DNA of 64,000 nucleotides from Diorhabda sublineata (Eukaryota > Arthropoda > Insecta > Coleoptera > Chrysomelidae): assembly GCF_026230105.1 (NCBI RefSeq), contig NW_026614265.1, positions 62,001 to 126,000 on the forward strand. Direction: 5' to 3'. The notes below the pieces were generated by a model, which saw only the letters and a list, made by a program, of their open reading frames with translations, did no database searches and was not told the DNA's origin. The position numbers and the translations under genes are program-made. Below are positions 50,388 through 62,900 of this stretch, piece by piece (positions within the stretch are counted from its first letter, which is position 1; the number at the start of each line of letters is the position of its first letter).

Positions 50388-53300
50388 CAAATTAGGAAGA
50401 TAGATTTTGAAAATTTTCAATTAACACAAATTGACAGTTGACCTCAATGAGCTTCAATGGATGTTATTCGATGATATCTGAAAAAGTTAGATGCAAACTC
50501 ACTCAAATATATGAGAAATGTTGAAATTCGACTTCGAATGAGGGCGATAGACTTTGAAAATTTTCAATTAACAAAAAGTGACAGTTGAGCTCAATGAACT
50601 TCACTGGATGTTATTCGATGATATCTGATAAAGTTAGATGCAAACTCATTCAAATATATAAGGAATGTTGAAATTTTACTTCAAATTAGAAAGATGGACT
50701 TTGAAAATTTTCAATTATCACAAAGTGACAGTTGAGCTCAATGAACTTCACTGGATGTTATTCGATGATATCTGATAAAGTTAGATGCAAACTCATTCAA
50801 ATATATAAGAAATGTTGGAATTCGACATCAAATTAGGAAGATAGACTTTGAAAATTTTCAATTATCACAAAGTGACAGTTGAGCTCAATGAACTTCACTG
50901 GATGTTATTCGATGATATCTGATAAAGTTAGATGCAAACTCATTCAAATATATAAGAAATGTTGGAATTCGACATCAAATTAGGAAGATAGACTTTGAAA
51001 ATTTTCAATTAACACAATGTGTCAGTTGACCTCAATGGGCTTCAAAGGATGTTAATCGACAATATCTGAGAAAGTTAGATGCAAACTCACTCAAATATAT
51101 AAGAAATGTTGAAATTCGACTTCAAATTAGGAAGTTAGACTTTGAAAATTTTCAATCAACACAAACTGACAATCGACCTCAATATATAAGAAATGTTGAA
51201 ATTCGACATCAAATTAGGAAGATAGACTTTGAAAATTTTCAATTATCACAAAGTGACAGTTGAGCTCAATGAACTTCACTGGATGTTATTCGATGATATC
51301 TGATAAAGTTAGATGCAAACTCACTCAAATATATAAGAAATGTTGAAATTCGACTTCAAATTAGGAACATAGACTTTGAAAATTTTCAATCAACACAAAG
51401 TGACAGTTGACCTCAATGGGCTTCAATCGATGTTATTCGATGATATCTGAAAAAGTTAGATGCAAACTCACTCAAATATATAAGAAATGTTGAAATTCGA
51501 CTTCAAATTAGGAACATAGACATTGAAAATTTTCAATTATCACAAAGTGACCGTTGACCTCAATGGGCTTCAAAGGATGTTAATCGACAATATCTGAGAA
51601 AGTTAGATGCAAACTCACTCAAATATATAAGAAATGTTGAAATTCGACTTCAAATTAGGAACATAGACTTTGAAAATTTTCAATCAACACAAAGTGACAG
51701 TTGACCTCAATGGGCTTCAATCGATGTTATTCGACGATATCTGACAAAGTTAGATGCAAACTCACTCAAATATATAAGGAAAGTTGAAATTCGACTTCAA
51801 ATTAGGAAGATAGACATTGAAAATTTTCAATTATCACAAAGTGACCGTTGACCTCAATGGGGTTCAAAGGATGTTAATCGACGATATCTGAGAAAGTTAG
51901 ATGCAAACTCACTCAAATATATAAGAAATGTTTAAATTCGACTTCAAATTAGGAAGATAGACTTTGAAAATTTTCAATTAACACAAATTGACAGTTGACC
52001 TCAAGGAGCTTCAATGGATGTTATTCGATGATATCTGAAAAAGTTAGATACAAACTCACTCAAATATATAAGGAAAGTTGAAATTCGACTTCAAATTAGG
52101 AAGATAGACATTGAAAATTTTCAATTATCACAAAGTGACCGTTGACCTCAATGGGGTTCAAAGGATGTTAATCGACGATATCTGAGAAAGTTAGATGCAA
52201 ACTCACTCAAATATATAAGAAATGTTTAAATTCGACTTCAAATTAGGAAGATAGACTTTGAAACTTTTCAATTAACACAAAGTGACGGTTGACCTCAATG
52301 GGCTTCAAAGGATGTTAATCGACGATATCTGACAAAGATAGATGCAAACTCACTCAAATATATAAGAAATGTTTAAATTTGACTTCAAATTAGGAAGTTA
52401 GACTTTGAAAATTTTCAATCAACACAAACTGACAATCGACCTCAATATATAAGAAATGTTGAAATTCGACATCAAATTAGGAAGATAGACTTTGAAAATT
52501 TTCAATTATCACAAAGTGACAGTTGAGCTCAATGAACTTCACTGGATGTTATTCGATGATATCTGATAAAGTTAGATGCAAACTCACTCAAATATATAAG
52601 AAATGTTTAAATTCGACATCAAATTAGGAAGATAGACTTTGAAAATTTTCAATTAACACAAAGTGACAGTTGACCTCAATGGGCTTCAAAGGATGTTAAT
52701 CGACGATATCTGACAAAGATAGATGCAAACTCACTCAAATATATAAGAAATGTTTAAATTCCACTTCAAATTAGGAAGTTATACTTTGAAAATTTTCAAT
52801 CAACACAAAGTGCCAGTTGACCTCAATCGGCTTCAATGGATGTTATTCGATGATATCTGACAAAGTTAGATGTAAACTCAGTCAAATATATAAGGAAAGT
52901 TGAAATTCGACTTCAAATTAGGAAGATAGACATTGAAAATTTTCAATTATCACAAAGTGACCGTTGACCTCAATGGGCTTCAACGGATGTTAATCGACGA
53001 TATCTGACAAAGTTAGATGCAAACTCACTCAAATATATAAGAAATGTTGAAATTCGACTTCAAATTAGGAAGATAGACATTGAAAATTTTCAATTATCAC
53101 AAAGTGACCGTTGACCTCAATGGGCTTCAAAGGATGTTAATCGACAATATCTGAGAAAGTTAGATGCAAACTCACTCAAATATATAAGAAATGTTGAAAT
53201 TCGACTTCAAATTAGGAAGATAGACTTTGAAAATTTTAAATTAACACAAATTGACAGTTGACTATCAATGGGCCTCAATGGATGTTATTCGATGATATCT

Positions 53301-53517
53301 GACAAAGTTAGATGCAAACTCACTCAAATATATGAGAAATGTTGGAATTCGACTTCAAATTAGGAAGATAGACTTTGAAAATTTTCAATTAACACAAAGT
53401 GACAGTTGACATCAATGGGCTTCAAAGGATGTTAATCGACGATATCTGACAAAGATAGATGCAAACTCAGTCAAATATATAAGAAATGTTTAAATTCGAC
53501 TTCAAATTAGGAACATA
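50388..53517. repeat. Mixed satellite units, few short units
   Basis: Types A, D, F and CAAATTGACAG units, with only two S1 joints (near 51177 and 52440). A GACAATATCTGAG variant appears near 51060, 51588 and 53145. One unit carries an extra base, TTGACTATCAATGGGCC near 53260 (again near 56876). GTCAAGGAGC-like CTCAAGGAGCTTC starts near 52002. No gene is seen. Confidence 0.8.
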
Positions 53518-53664
53518 GACTTTGAAAATTTTCAATCAACACAAAGTGACAGTTGACCTCAATGGGCTTCAATCGATGTTATTCGACGATATCTGACAAA
53601 GTTAGATGCAAACTCACTCAAATATATAAGGAAAGTTGAAATTCGACTTCAAATTAGGAAGATA
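53518..53664 (+). repeat. Type F full monomer (reference copy)
   Basis: A 147-bp unit preceded by GGAACATAGAC and carrying TCAATCAACACAAAGTGACAG, GGGCTTCAATCGATG and TTATTCGACGATATC, ending AAGGAAAGTTG. In the sites examined it is seen only from about 36.4 kb onward (GGAACATAG variant), and with TCAATCGATG at about 37.4, 39.97, 44.72, 46.49, 48.25, 48.54, 48.84, 51.72, 53.57, 54.16, 55.13, 55.71 and 60.95 kb. It is nearly always followed by a type D unit with GGGGTTCAAAGG, forming an F-D pair. Confidence 0.87.
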
Positions 53665-53811
53665 GACATTGAAAATTTTCAATTATCACAAAGTGACCGT
53701 TGACCTCAATGGGGTTCAAAGGATGTTAATCGACGATATCTGAGAAAGTTAGATGCAAACTCACTCAAATATATAAGAAATGTTTAAATTCGACTTCAAA
53801 TTAGGAAGATA
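53665..53811 (+). repeat. Type D full monomer (reference copy)
   Basis: A 147-bp unit opening GACATTGAAAATTTTCAATT, in which the palindrome is 16 bp rather than 14, then TTATCACAAAGTGACCG, GGGGTTCAAAGG or GGGCTTCAAAGG, GTTAATCGACGATATC and CTGAGAAAGTTAG or CTGAGAAAAATAG. The AAGTGACCG marker is present from the first kilobase (near 471), while the GGGGTTC form is rare before 36 kb (one copy near 8554) and common after it. Confidence 0.87.
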
Positions 53812-56544
53812 GACTTTGAAAATTTTCAATTAACACAAATTGACAGTTGACCTCAAGGAGCTTCAATGGATGTTATTCGATGATATCTGAAAAAGTTAGA
53901 TGCAAACTCACTCAAATATATGAGAAATGTTGAAATTCGACTTCGAATGAGGAAGATAGACTTTGAAAATTTTCAATTAACACAAAGTGACAGTTGAGCT
54001 CAATGAACTTTACTGGATGTTATTCGATGATATCTGATAAAGTTAGATGCAAACTCACTCAAATATATAAGAAATGTTGAAATTCGACTTCAAATTAGGA
54101 ACATAGACTTTGAAAATTTTCAATCAACACAAAGTGACAGTTGACCTCAATGGGCTTCAATCGATGTTATTCGACGATATCTGACAAAGTTAGATACAAA
54201 CTCACTCAAATATATAAGGAAAGTTGAAATTCGACTTCAAATTAGGAAGATAGACATTGAAAATTTTCAATTATCACAAAGTGACCGTTGACCTCAATGG
54301 GGTTCAAAGGATGTTAATCGACGATATCTGAGAAAGTTAGATGCAAACTCACTCAAATATATAAGAAATGTTTAAATTCGACTTCAAATTAGGAAGATAG
54401 ACTTTGAAAATTTTCAATTAACACAAAGTGACGGTTGACCTCAATGGGCTTCAAAGGATGTTAATCGACGATATCTGACAAAGATAGATGCAAACTCACT
54501 CAAATATATAAGAAATGTTTAAATTCGACTTCAAATTAGGAAGTTAGACTTTGAAAATTTTCAATCAACACAAACTGTCAATCGACCTCAATATATAAGA
54601 AATGTTGAAATTCGACTTCAAATTAGGAAGATAGACTTTGAAAATTTTCAATCATCACAAAGTGACGGTTGATCTCAATGGGCTTCAATGGATGTTATTC
54701 GATGATATCAGACAAAGTTAGATGCAAACTCATTCAAATATATAAGAAATGTTGGAATTCGACATCAAATTAGGAAGATAGACTTTGAAAATTTTCAATT
54801 ATCACAAAGTGACAGTTGAGCTCAATGAACTTCACTGGATGTTATTCGATGATATCTGATAAAGTTAGATGCAAACTCACTCAAATATATAAGAAATGTT
54901 TAAATTCGACTTCAAATTAGGAAGATAGACTTTGAAAATTTTCAATCAACACAAAGTGACGTTTGATCTCAATGGGCTTCAATGGATGTTATTCGATGAT
55001 ATCAGACAAAGTTAGATGCAAACTCACTCAAATATATGAGAAATGTTGGAATTCGACTTCAAATTAGGAAGATAGACTTTGAAAATTTTCAATTAACACA
55101 AAGTGACAGTTGACCTCAATGGGCTTCAATCGATGTTATTCGACGATATCTGACAAAGTTAGATGCAAACTCACTCAAATATATAAGGAAAGTTGAAATT
55201 CGACTTCAAATTAGGAAGATAGACATTGAAAATTTTCAATTATCACAAAGTGACCGTTGACCTCAATGGGGTTCAAAGGATGTTAATCGACGATATCTGA
55301 GAAAGTTAGATGCAAACTCACTCAAATATATAAGAAATGTTTAAATTCGACTTCAAATTAGGAAGATAGACTTTGAAAATTTTCAATTAACACAAATTGA
55401 CAGTTGACCTCAAGGAGCTTCAATGGATGTTATTCGATGATATCTGAAAAAGTTAGATGCAAACTCACTCAAATATATGAGAAATGTTGAAATTCGACTT
55501 CGAATGAGGAAGATAGACTTTGAAAATTTTCAATTAACACAAAGTGACAGTTGAGCTCAATGAACTTTACTGGATGTTACTCGATGATATCTGATAAAGT
55601 TAGATGCAAACTCACTCAAATATATAAGAAATGTTGAAATTCGACTTCAAATTAGGAACATAGACTTTGAAAATTTTCAATCAACACAAAGTGACAGTTG
55701 ACCTCAATGGGCTTCAATCGATGTTATTCGACGATATCTGACAAAGTTAGATACAAACTCACTCAAATATATAAGGAAAGTTGAAATTCGACTTCAAATT
55801 AGGAAGATAGACATTGAAAATTTTCAATTATCACAAAGTGACCGTTGACCTCAATGGGGTTCAAAGGATGTTAATCGACGATATCTGAGAAAGTTAGATG
55901 CAAACTCACTCAAATATATCAGAAATGTTTAAATTCGACTTCAAATTAGGAAGATAGACTTTGAAAATTTTCAATTAACACAAAGTGACGGTTGACCTCA
56001 ATGGGCTTCAAAGGATGTTAATCGACGATATCTGACAAAGATAGATGCAAACTCACTCAAATATATAAGAAATGTTTAAATTCGACTTCAAATTAGAAAG
56101 ATAGACTTTGAAAATTTTCAATCATCACAAAGTGACGGTTGATCTCAATGGGCTTCAATGGATGTTATTCGATGATATCAGACAAAGTTAGATGCAACCT
56201 CATTCAAATATATGAGAAATGTTGGAATTCGACATCAAATTAGGAAGATAGACTTTGAAAATTTTCAATTATCACAAAGTGACAGTTGAGCTCAATGAAC
56301 TTCACTGGATGTTATTCGATGATATCTGATAAAGTTAGATGCAAACTCACTCAAATATATAAGAAATGTTTAAATTCGACTTCAAATTAGGAAGATAGAC
56401 TTTGAAAATTTTCAATCAACACAAAGTGACGTTTGATCTCAATGGGCTTCAATGGATGTTATTCGATGATATCAGACAAAGTTAGATGCAAACTCACTCA
56501 AATATATGAGAAATGTTGGAATTCGACTTCAAATTAGGAAGATA

Positions 56545-57280
56545 GACTTTGAAAATTTTCAATTAACACAAAGTGACAGTTGACCTCAATGGGCTTCAAA
56601 GGATGTTAATCGACGATATCTGACAAAGATAGATGCAAACTCACTCAAATATATAAGAAATGTTTAAATTCGACTTCAAATTAGGAAGTTATACTTTGAA
56701 AATTTTCAATCAACACAAAGTGCCAGTTGACCTCGATCGGCTTCAATGGATGTTATTCGATGATATCTGACAAAGTTAGATGCAAACTCCGTCAAATATA
56801 TAAGAAATGTTGAAATTCGACTTCAAATTAGGAAGATAGACTTTGAAAATTTAAAATTAACACAAATTGACAGTTGACTATCAATGGGCTTCAATGGATG
56901 TTATTCGATGATATCTGACAAAGTTAGATGCAAACTCACTCAAATATATGAGAAATGTTGGAATTCGACTTCAAATTAGGAAGATAGACTTTGAAAATTT
57001 TCAATTAACACAATGTGACAGTTGACCTCAATGGGCTTCAAAGGATGTTAATCGACGATATCTGACAAAGATAGATGCAAACTCACTCAAATATATAAGA
57101 AATGTTTAAATTCGACTCCAAATTAGGAAGATAGACTTTGAAAATTTTCAATTATCACAAAGTGACAGTAGAACTCAATGAGCTTCAATGGATGTTATTC
57201 GATGATATCTGATGAAGTTAGATGCAAACTCACTCAGATATATAAGAAATGTTGGAATTCGACATCAAATTAGGAAGATG
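56545..57280. repeat. Mixed satellite units
   Basis: Five units: B with GGAAGTTATAC, a GTGCC unit with CCTCGATCGGC, a unit with GAAAATTTAAAATTAAC and TTGACTATCAATGGGC (one extra base), a B unit, and a GTGACAGTAGAACTC unit with CACTCAGATATATAAG. No short unit or gene. Confidence 0.8.
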
Positions 57281-59923
57281 GACTTTGAAAATTTTCAATT
57301 AACATAAAGTGACAGTTGACCTCAATGGGCTTCAAAGGATGTTAATCGACGATATCTGACAAAGATAGATGCAAACTCACTCAAATATATAAGAAATGTT
57401 GAAATTCGACTTCAAATTAGGAAGATAGACTTTGAAAATTTTCAATTATCACAAAGTGACAGTTGACCTCAATGGGCTTCAATGGATGTTATTCGATGAT
57501 ATCTGATAAAGTTGATGCAAACTCATTCAATTATATAAGAAATGTTGGAATTTGACTTCAAATTAGGAAGATAGACTTTGAAAATTTTCAATTATCACAA
57601 AGTGGCAGTTGAACTCAATGAGCTTCAATGGATGTTATTCGATGATATCTGATAAAGTTAGATGCAAACTCACTCAAATATATAAGAAATGTTGAAATTC
57701 GACTTCAAATTAGGAAGATAGACTTTGAAAATTTTCAATTATCACAAAGTGACAGTTGAACTCAATGAGCTTCAATGGATGTTATTCGATGATATCTGAT
57801 GAAGTTAGATGCAAACTCACTCAGATATATGAGAAATGTTGAAATTCGACTTCAAATTAGGAAGATAGACTTTGAAAATTTTCAATCAACACGAAGTGCC
57901 AGTTGACCTCAATGGGCTTATATGGATGTTATTCGATGATATCTGACAAAGTTAGATGCAAACTCAGTCAAATATATAAGGAAAGTTGAAATTCGACTTC
58001 AAATTAGGAAGATAGACTTTGAAACTTTTCAATTAACACAAAGTGACAGTTGACCTCAATGGGCTTCAAAGGATGTTAATCGACGATATCTGACAAAGAT
58101 AGATGCAAACTCACTCAAATATATAAGAAATGTTCAAATTCGACTTCAAATTAGGAAGTTAGACTTTGAAAATTTTCAATTATCACAAAGTGACCGTTGA
58201 CCTCAATGGGCATCAACGGATGTTAACGACGATATCTGACAAAGTTTGATGCAAACTCACTCAAATATATAAGAAATGTTGAAATTCGACTTCAAATTAG
58301 GAAGATAGACATTGAAAATTTTCAATTATCATAAAGTGTTCGTTGACCTCAATGGGCTTCAAAGGATGTTAATCGACGATATCTGAGAAAGTTAGATGCA
58401 AACTCACTCAAATATATGAGAAATGTCGAAATTCGACTTCAAATTAGGAAGATAGATTTTGAAAATTTTCAATTAACACAAATTGACAGTTGACCGCAAT
58501 GAGCTTCAATGGATGTTATTCGATGATATCTGAAAAAGTTAGATGCAAACTCACTCAAATATATAAGAAATGTTGAAATTCGACTTCAAATTAGGAACAT
58601 AGACTTTGAAAATTTTCAATCAACACAAAGTGACAGTTGAGCTCAATGAACTTTACTGGATGTTATTCGATGATATCTGATAAAGTTAGATGCAAACTCA
58701 TTCAAATATATAAGAAATGTTGGAATTCGACATCAAATTAGGAAGATAGACTTTGAAAATTTTCAATTATCACAAAGTGACAGTTGAGCTCAATGAACTT
58801 CACTGGATGTTATTCGATGATATCTGATAAAGTTAGATGCAAACTCATTCAAATATATAAGAAATGTTGGAATTCGACATCAAATTAGGAAGATAGACTT
58901 TGAAAATTTTCAATTATCACAAAGTGACAGTTGAGCTCAATGAACTTCACTGGATGTTATTCGATGATATCTGATAAAGTTAGATGCAAACTCATTCAAA
59001 TATATAAGAAATGTTGGAATTCGACATCAAATTAGGAAGATAGACTTTGAAAATTTTCAATTATCACAAAGTGACAGTTGAGCTCAATGAACTTCACTGG
59101 ATGTTATTCGATGATATCTGATAAAGTTAGATGCAAACTCACTCAGATATATAAGAAATGTTGGAATTCGACATCAAATTAGGAAGGTGGACTTTGAAAA
59201 TTTTCAATTAACATAAAGTGACAGTTGACCTCAATGGGCTTCAAAGGATGTTAATCGACGATATCTGACAAAGATAGATGCAAACTCACTCAAATATATA
59301 AGAAATGTTGAAATTCGACTTCAAATTAGGAAGATAGACTTTGAAAATTTTCAATTATCACAAAGTGACAGTTGACCTCAATGGGCTTCAATGGATGTTA
59401 TTCGATGATATCTGATAAAGTTGATGCAAACTCATTCAATTATATAAGAAATGTTGGAATTCGACTTCAAATTAGGAAGATAGACTTTGAAAATTTTCAA
59501 TTATCACAAAGTGACAGTTGAACTCAATGAGCTTCAATGGATGTTATTCGATGATATCTGATGAAGTTAGATGCAAACTCACTCAGATATATGAGAAATG
59601 TTGAAATTCGACTTCAAATTAGGAAGATAGACTTTGAAAATTTTCAATCAACACGAAGTGCCAGTTGACCTCAATGGGCTTATATGGATGTTATTCGATG
59701 ATATCTGACAAAGTTAGATGCAAACTCAGTCAAATATATAAGGAAAGTTGAAATTCGACTTCAAATTAGGAAGATAGACTTTGAAAATTTTCAATTAACA
59801 CAAAGTGACAGTTGACCTCAATGGGCTTCAAAGGATGTTAATCGACGATATCTGACAAAGATAGATGCAAACTCACTCAAATATATAAGAAATGTTCAAA
59901 TTCGACTTCAAATTAGGAAGTTA
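57281..59923. repeat. Repeated block with 1909/1762-bp spacing
   Basis: 57281-58161 matches 59190-59923. Offset is 1909 bp at first (13 x 147 minus 2) and 1762 bp later (12 x 147 minus 2; GCTTATATGG 57916/59678), so the right copy lacks one 147-bp unit. Shared private variants are AACATAAAGTG, AAAGTTGATGCAAACTC with TTCAATTATATAAG (one base lost), and GGCTTATATGG. Between the copies is a run of four type A units (58602-59189). Confidence 0.84.
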
Positions 59924-62900
59924 GACTTTGAAAATTTTCAATCAACACAAACTGACAATCGACCTCAATATATAAGGAAAGTTGAAATTCGACTTCAAAT
60001 TAGGAAGATAGACATTGAAAATTTTCAATTATCACAAAGTGACCGTTGACCTCAATGGGCATCAACGGATGTCAACGACGATATCTGACAAAGTTTGATG
60101 CAAACTCACTCAAATATATAAGAAATGTTGAAATTCGACTTCAAATTAGGAAGATAGACATTGAAAATTTTCAATTATCATAAAGTGACCGTTGACCTCA
60201 ATGGGCTTCAAAGGATGTTAATCGACGATATCTGAGAAAGTTAGATGCAAACTCACTCAAATATATGAGAAATGTCGAAATTCGACTCCAAATTAGGAAG
60301 ATAGACTTTGAAAATTTTCAATTATCACAAAGTGACAGTAGAACTCAATGAGCTTCAATGGATGTTATTCGATGATATCTGATAAAGTTAGATGCAAACT
60401 CACTCAGATATATAAGAAATGTTGGAATTCGACATCAAATTAGGAAGATGGACTTTGAAAATTTTCAATTAACACAAAGTGACAGTTGACCTCAATGAGC
60501 TTCAATGGATGTTATTCGATGATATCTGACAAAGTTAGATGCAAACTCACTCAAATATATAAGGAAAGTTGAAATTCGACTTCAAATTAGGAAGATAGAC
60601 ATTGAAAATTTTCAATTATCACAAAGTGACCGTTGACCTCAATGGGCATCAACGGATGTTAACGACGATATCTGACAAAGTTTGATGCAAACTCACTCAA
60701 ATATATAAGAAATGTTGAAATTCGACTTCAAATTAGGAAGATAGACATTGAAAATTTTCAATTATCATAAAGTGTCCGTTGACCTCAATGGGCTTCAAAG
60801 GATGTTAATCGACGATATCTGAGAAAGTTAGATGCAAACTCACTCAAATATATGAGAAATGTCGAAATTCGACTTCAAATTAGGAAGATAGATTTTGAAA
60901 ATTTTCAATTAACACAAATTGACAGTTGACCTCAATGGGCTTCAATCGATGTTATTCGACGATATCTGACAAAGTTAGATGCAAACTCACTCAAATATAT
61001 AAGGAAAGTTGAAATTCGTCTTCAAATTAGGAAGATAGACATTGAAAATTTTCAATTATCACAAAGTGACCGTTGACCTCAATGGGCTTCAAAGGATGTT
61101 AATCGACGATATCTGAGAAAAATATATGCAAACTCACTCAAATATATGAGAAATGTTGAAATTCGACTTCAAATTAGGAAGATAGACTTTGAAAATATTA
61201 AATTAACACAAATTGACAGTTGACCTCAATCAGCTTCAATGGATGTTATTCGATGATATCTGAAAAAGTTAGATGCAAACTCACTCAAATATATAAGAAA
61301 TGTTGGAATTCGACATCAAATTAGGAAGATGGACTTTGAAAATTTTCAATTATCACAAAGTGACAGTTGAGCTCAATGAACTTCAATGGATGTTATTCGA
61401 TGATATCTGATAAAGATAGATGCAAACTCACTCAAATATATGAGAAATGTTGAAATTTTACTTCAAATTAGGAAGATGGACTTTGAAAATTTTCAATTAA
61501 CACAAAGTGACAGTTGACCTCAATGAGCTTCAATGGATGTTATTCGATGATATCTGATAAAGTAAGATGCAAACTCACTCAAATATATAAGAAATGTTGA
61601 AATTCGACTTCAAATTAGGAAGATAGACTTTGAAAATTTTCAATTATCACAAAGTGACAGTTGAACTCAATGAGCTTCAATGGATGTTATTCGATGATAT
61701 CTGATAAAGTTAGATGCAAAATCACTCAGATATATGAGAAATGTTGAAATTCGACTCCAAATTAGGAAGATAGACTTTGAAAATTTTCAATCAACACAAA
61801 CTGCCAGTTGACCTCAATATATAAGAAATGTTGAAATTCGACTTCAAATTAGGAAGATAGTCTTTGAAAATTTTCAATCAACACGAAGTGCCAGTTGACC
61901 TCAATGGGCTTCAATGGATGTTAATCGACGATATCTGACAAAGATAGAATGCAAACTCTCTCAAATATATAAGAAATGTTCAAATTCGACTTCAAATTAG
62001 GAAGATAGACTTTGAAAATTTTCAATTATCACAAAGTGACAGTTGAACTCAATGAGCTTCAATGGAGGTTATTCGATGATATCTGATGAAGTTGATGCAA
62101 ACTCATTCAATTATATAAGAAATGTTGGAATTCGACATCAAATTAGGAAGATAGACTTTGAAAATTTTCAATTATCACAAAGTGACAGTTGAACTCAATG
62201 AGCTTCAATGGATGTTATTCGATGATATCTGATAAAGTTAGATGCAAACTCACTCAGATATATGAGAAATGTTGAAATTCGACTTCAAATTAGGAAGATA
62301 GACTTTGAAAATTTTCAATCAACACAAAGTGCCAGTTGACCTCAATATATAAGAAATGTTGAAATTCGACTTCAAATTAGGAAGATAGACTTTGAAAATT
62401 TTCAATTATCACAAAGTGACAGTTGAACTCAATGAGCTTCAATGGATGTTATTCGATGATATCTGATAAAGTTAGATGCAAACTCACTCAGATATATGAG
62501 AAATGTTGAAATTCGACTTCAAATTAGGAAGATAGACTTTGAAAATTTTCAATTATCACAAAGTGACAGTTGAACTCAATGAGCTTCAATGGATGTTATT
62601 CGATGATATCTGATAAAGTTGAATCAAACTCATTCAATTATATAAGAAATGTTGGAATTCGACATCAAATTAGGAAGATAGACTTTGAAAATTTTCAATT
62701 AACACAATGTGACAGTTGACCTCAATGGGCTTCAAAGGATGTTAATCGACGATATCTGACAAAGATAGATGCAAACTCACTCAAATATATAAGAAATTTC
62801 AAATTCGACTTCAAATTAGGAAGATAGACTTTGAAAATTTTCAATTATCACAAAGTGACAGTTGAACTCAATGAGCTTCAATGGATGTTATTCGATGATA

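Larger units (their letters stand above)
53518..56544. repeat. 1557-bp HOR, two copies; second copy has lost its short unit
   Basis: Copy 1 is 53518-55074 (10 x 147 + 87). TCAATCGATG pairs 53569/55126 and 54157/55714 keep a 1557-bp offset. Further right, TCATCACAA at 54652/56122 has a 1470-bp offset, because copy 2 (55075-56544) lacks the S1 unit with joint near 54586. Shared markers are CTCAAGGAGC, GAACTTTACTGG, TTAGATACAAAC and GTGACGTTTGATC. Confidence 0.87.
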
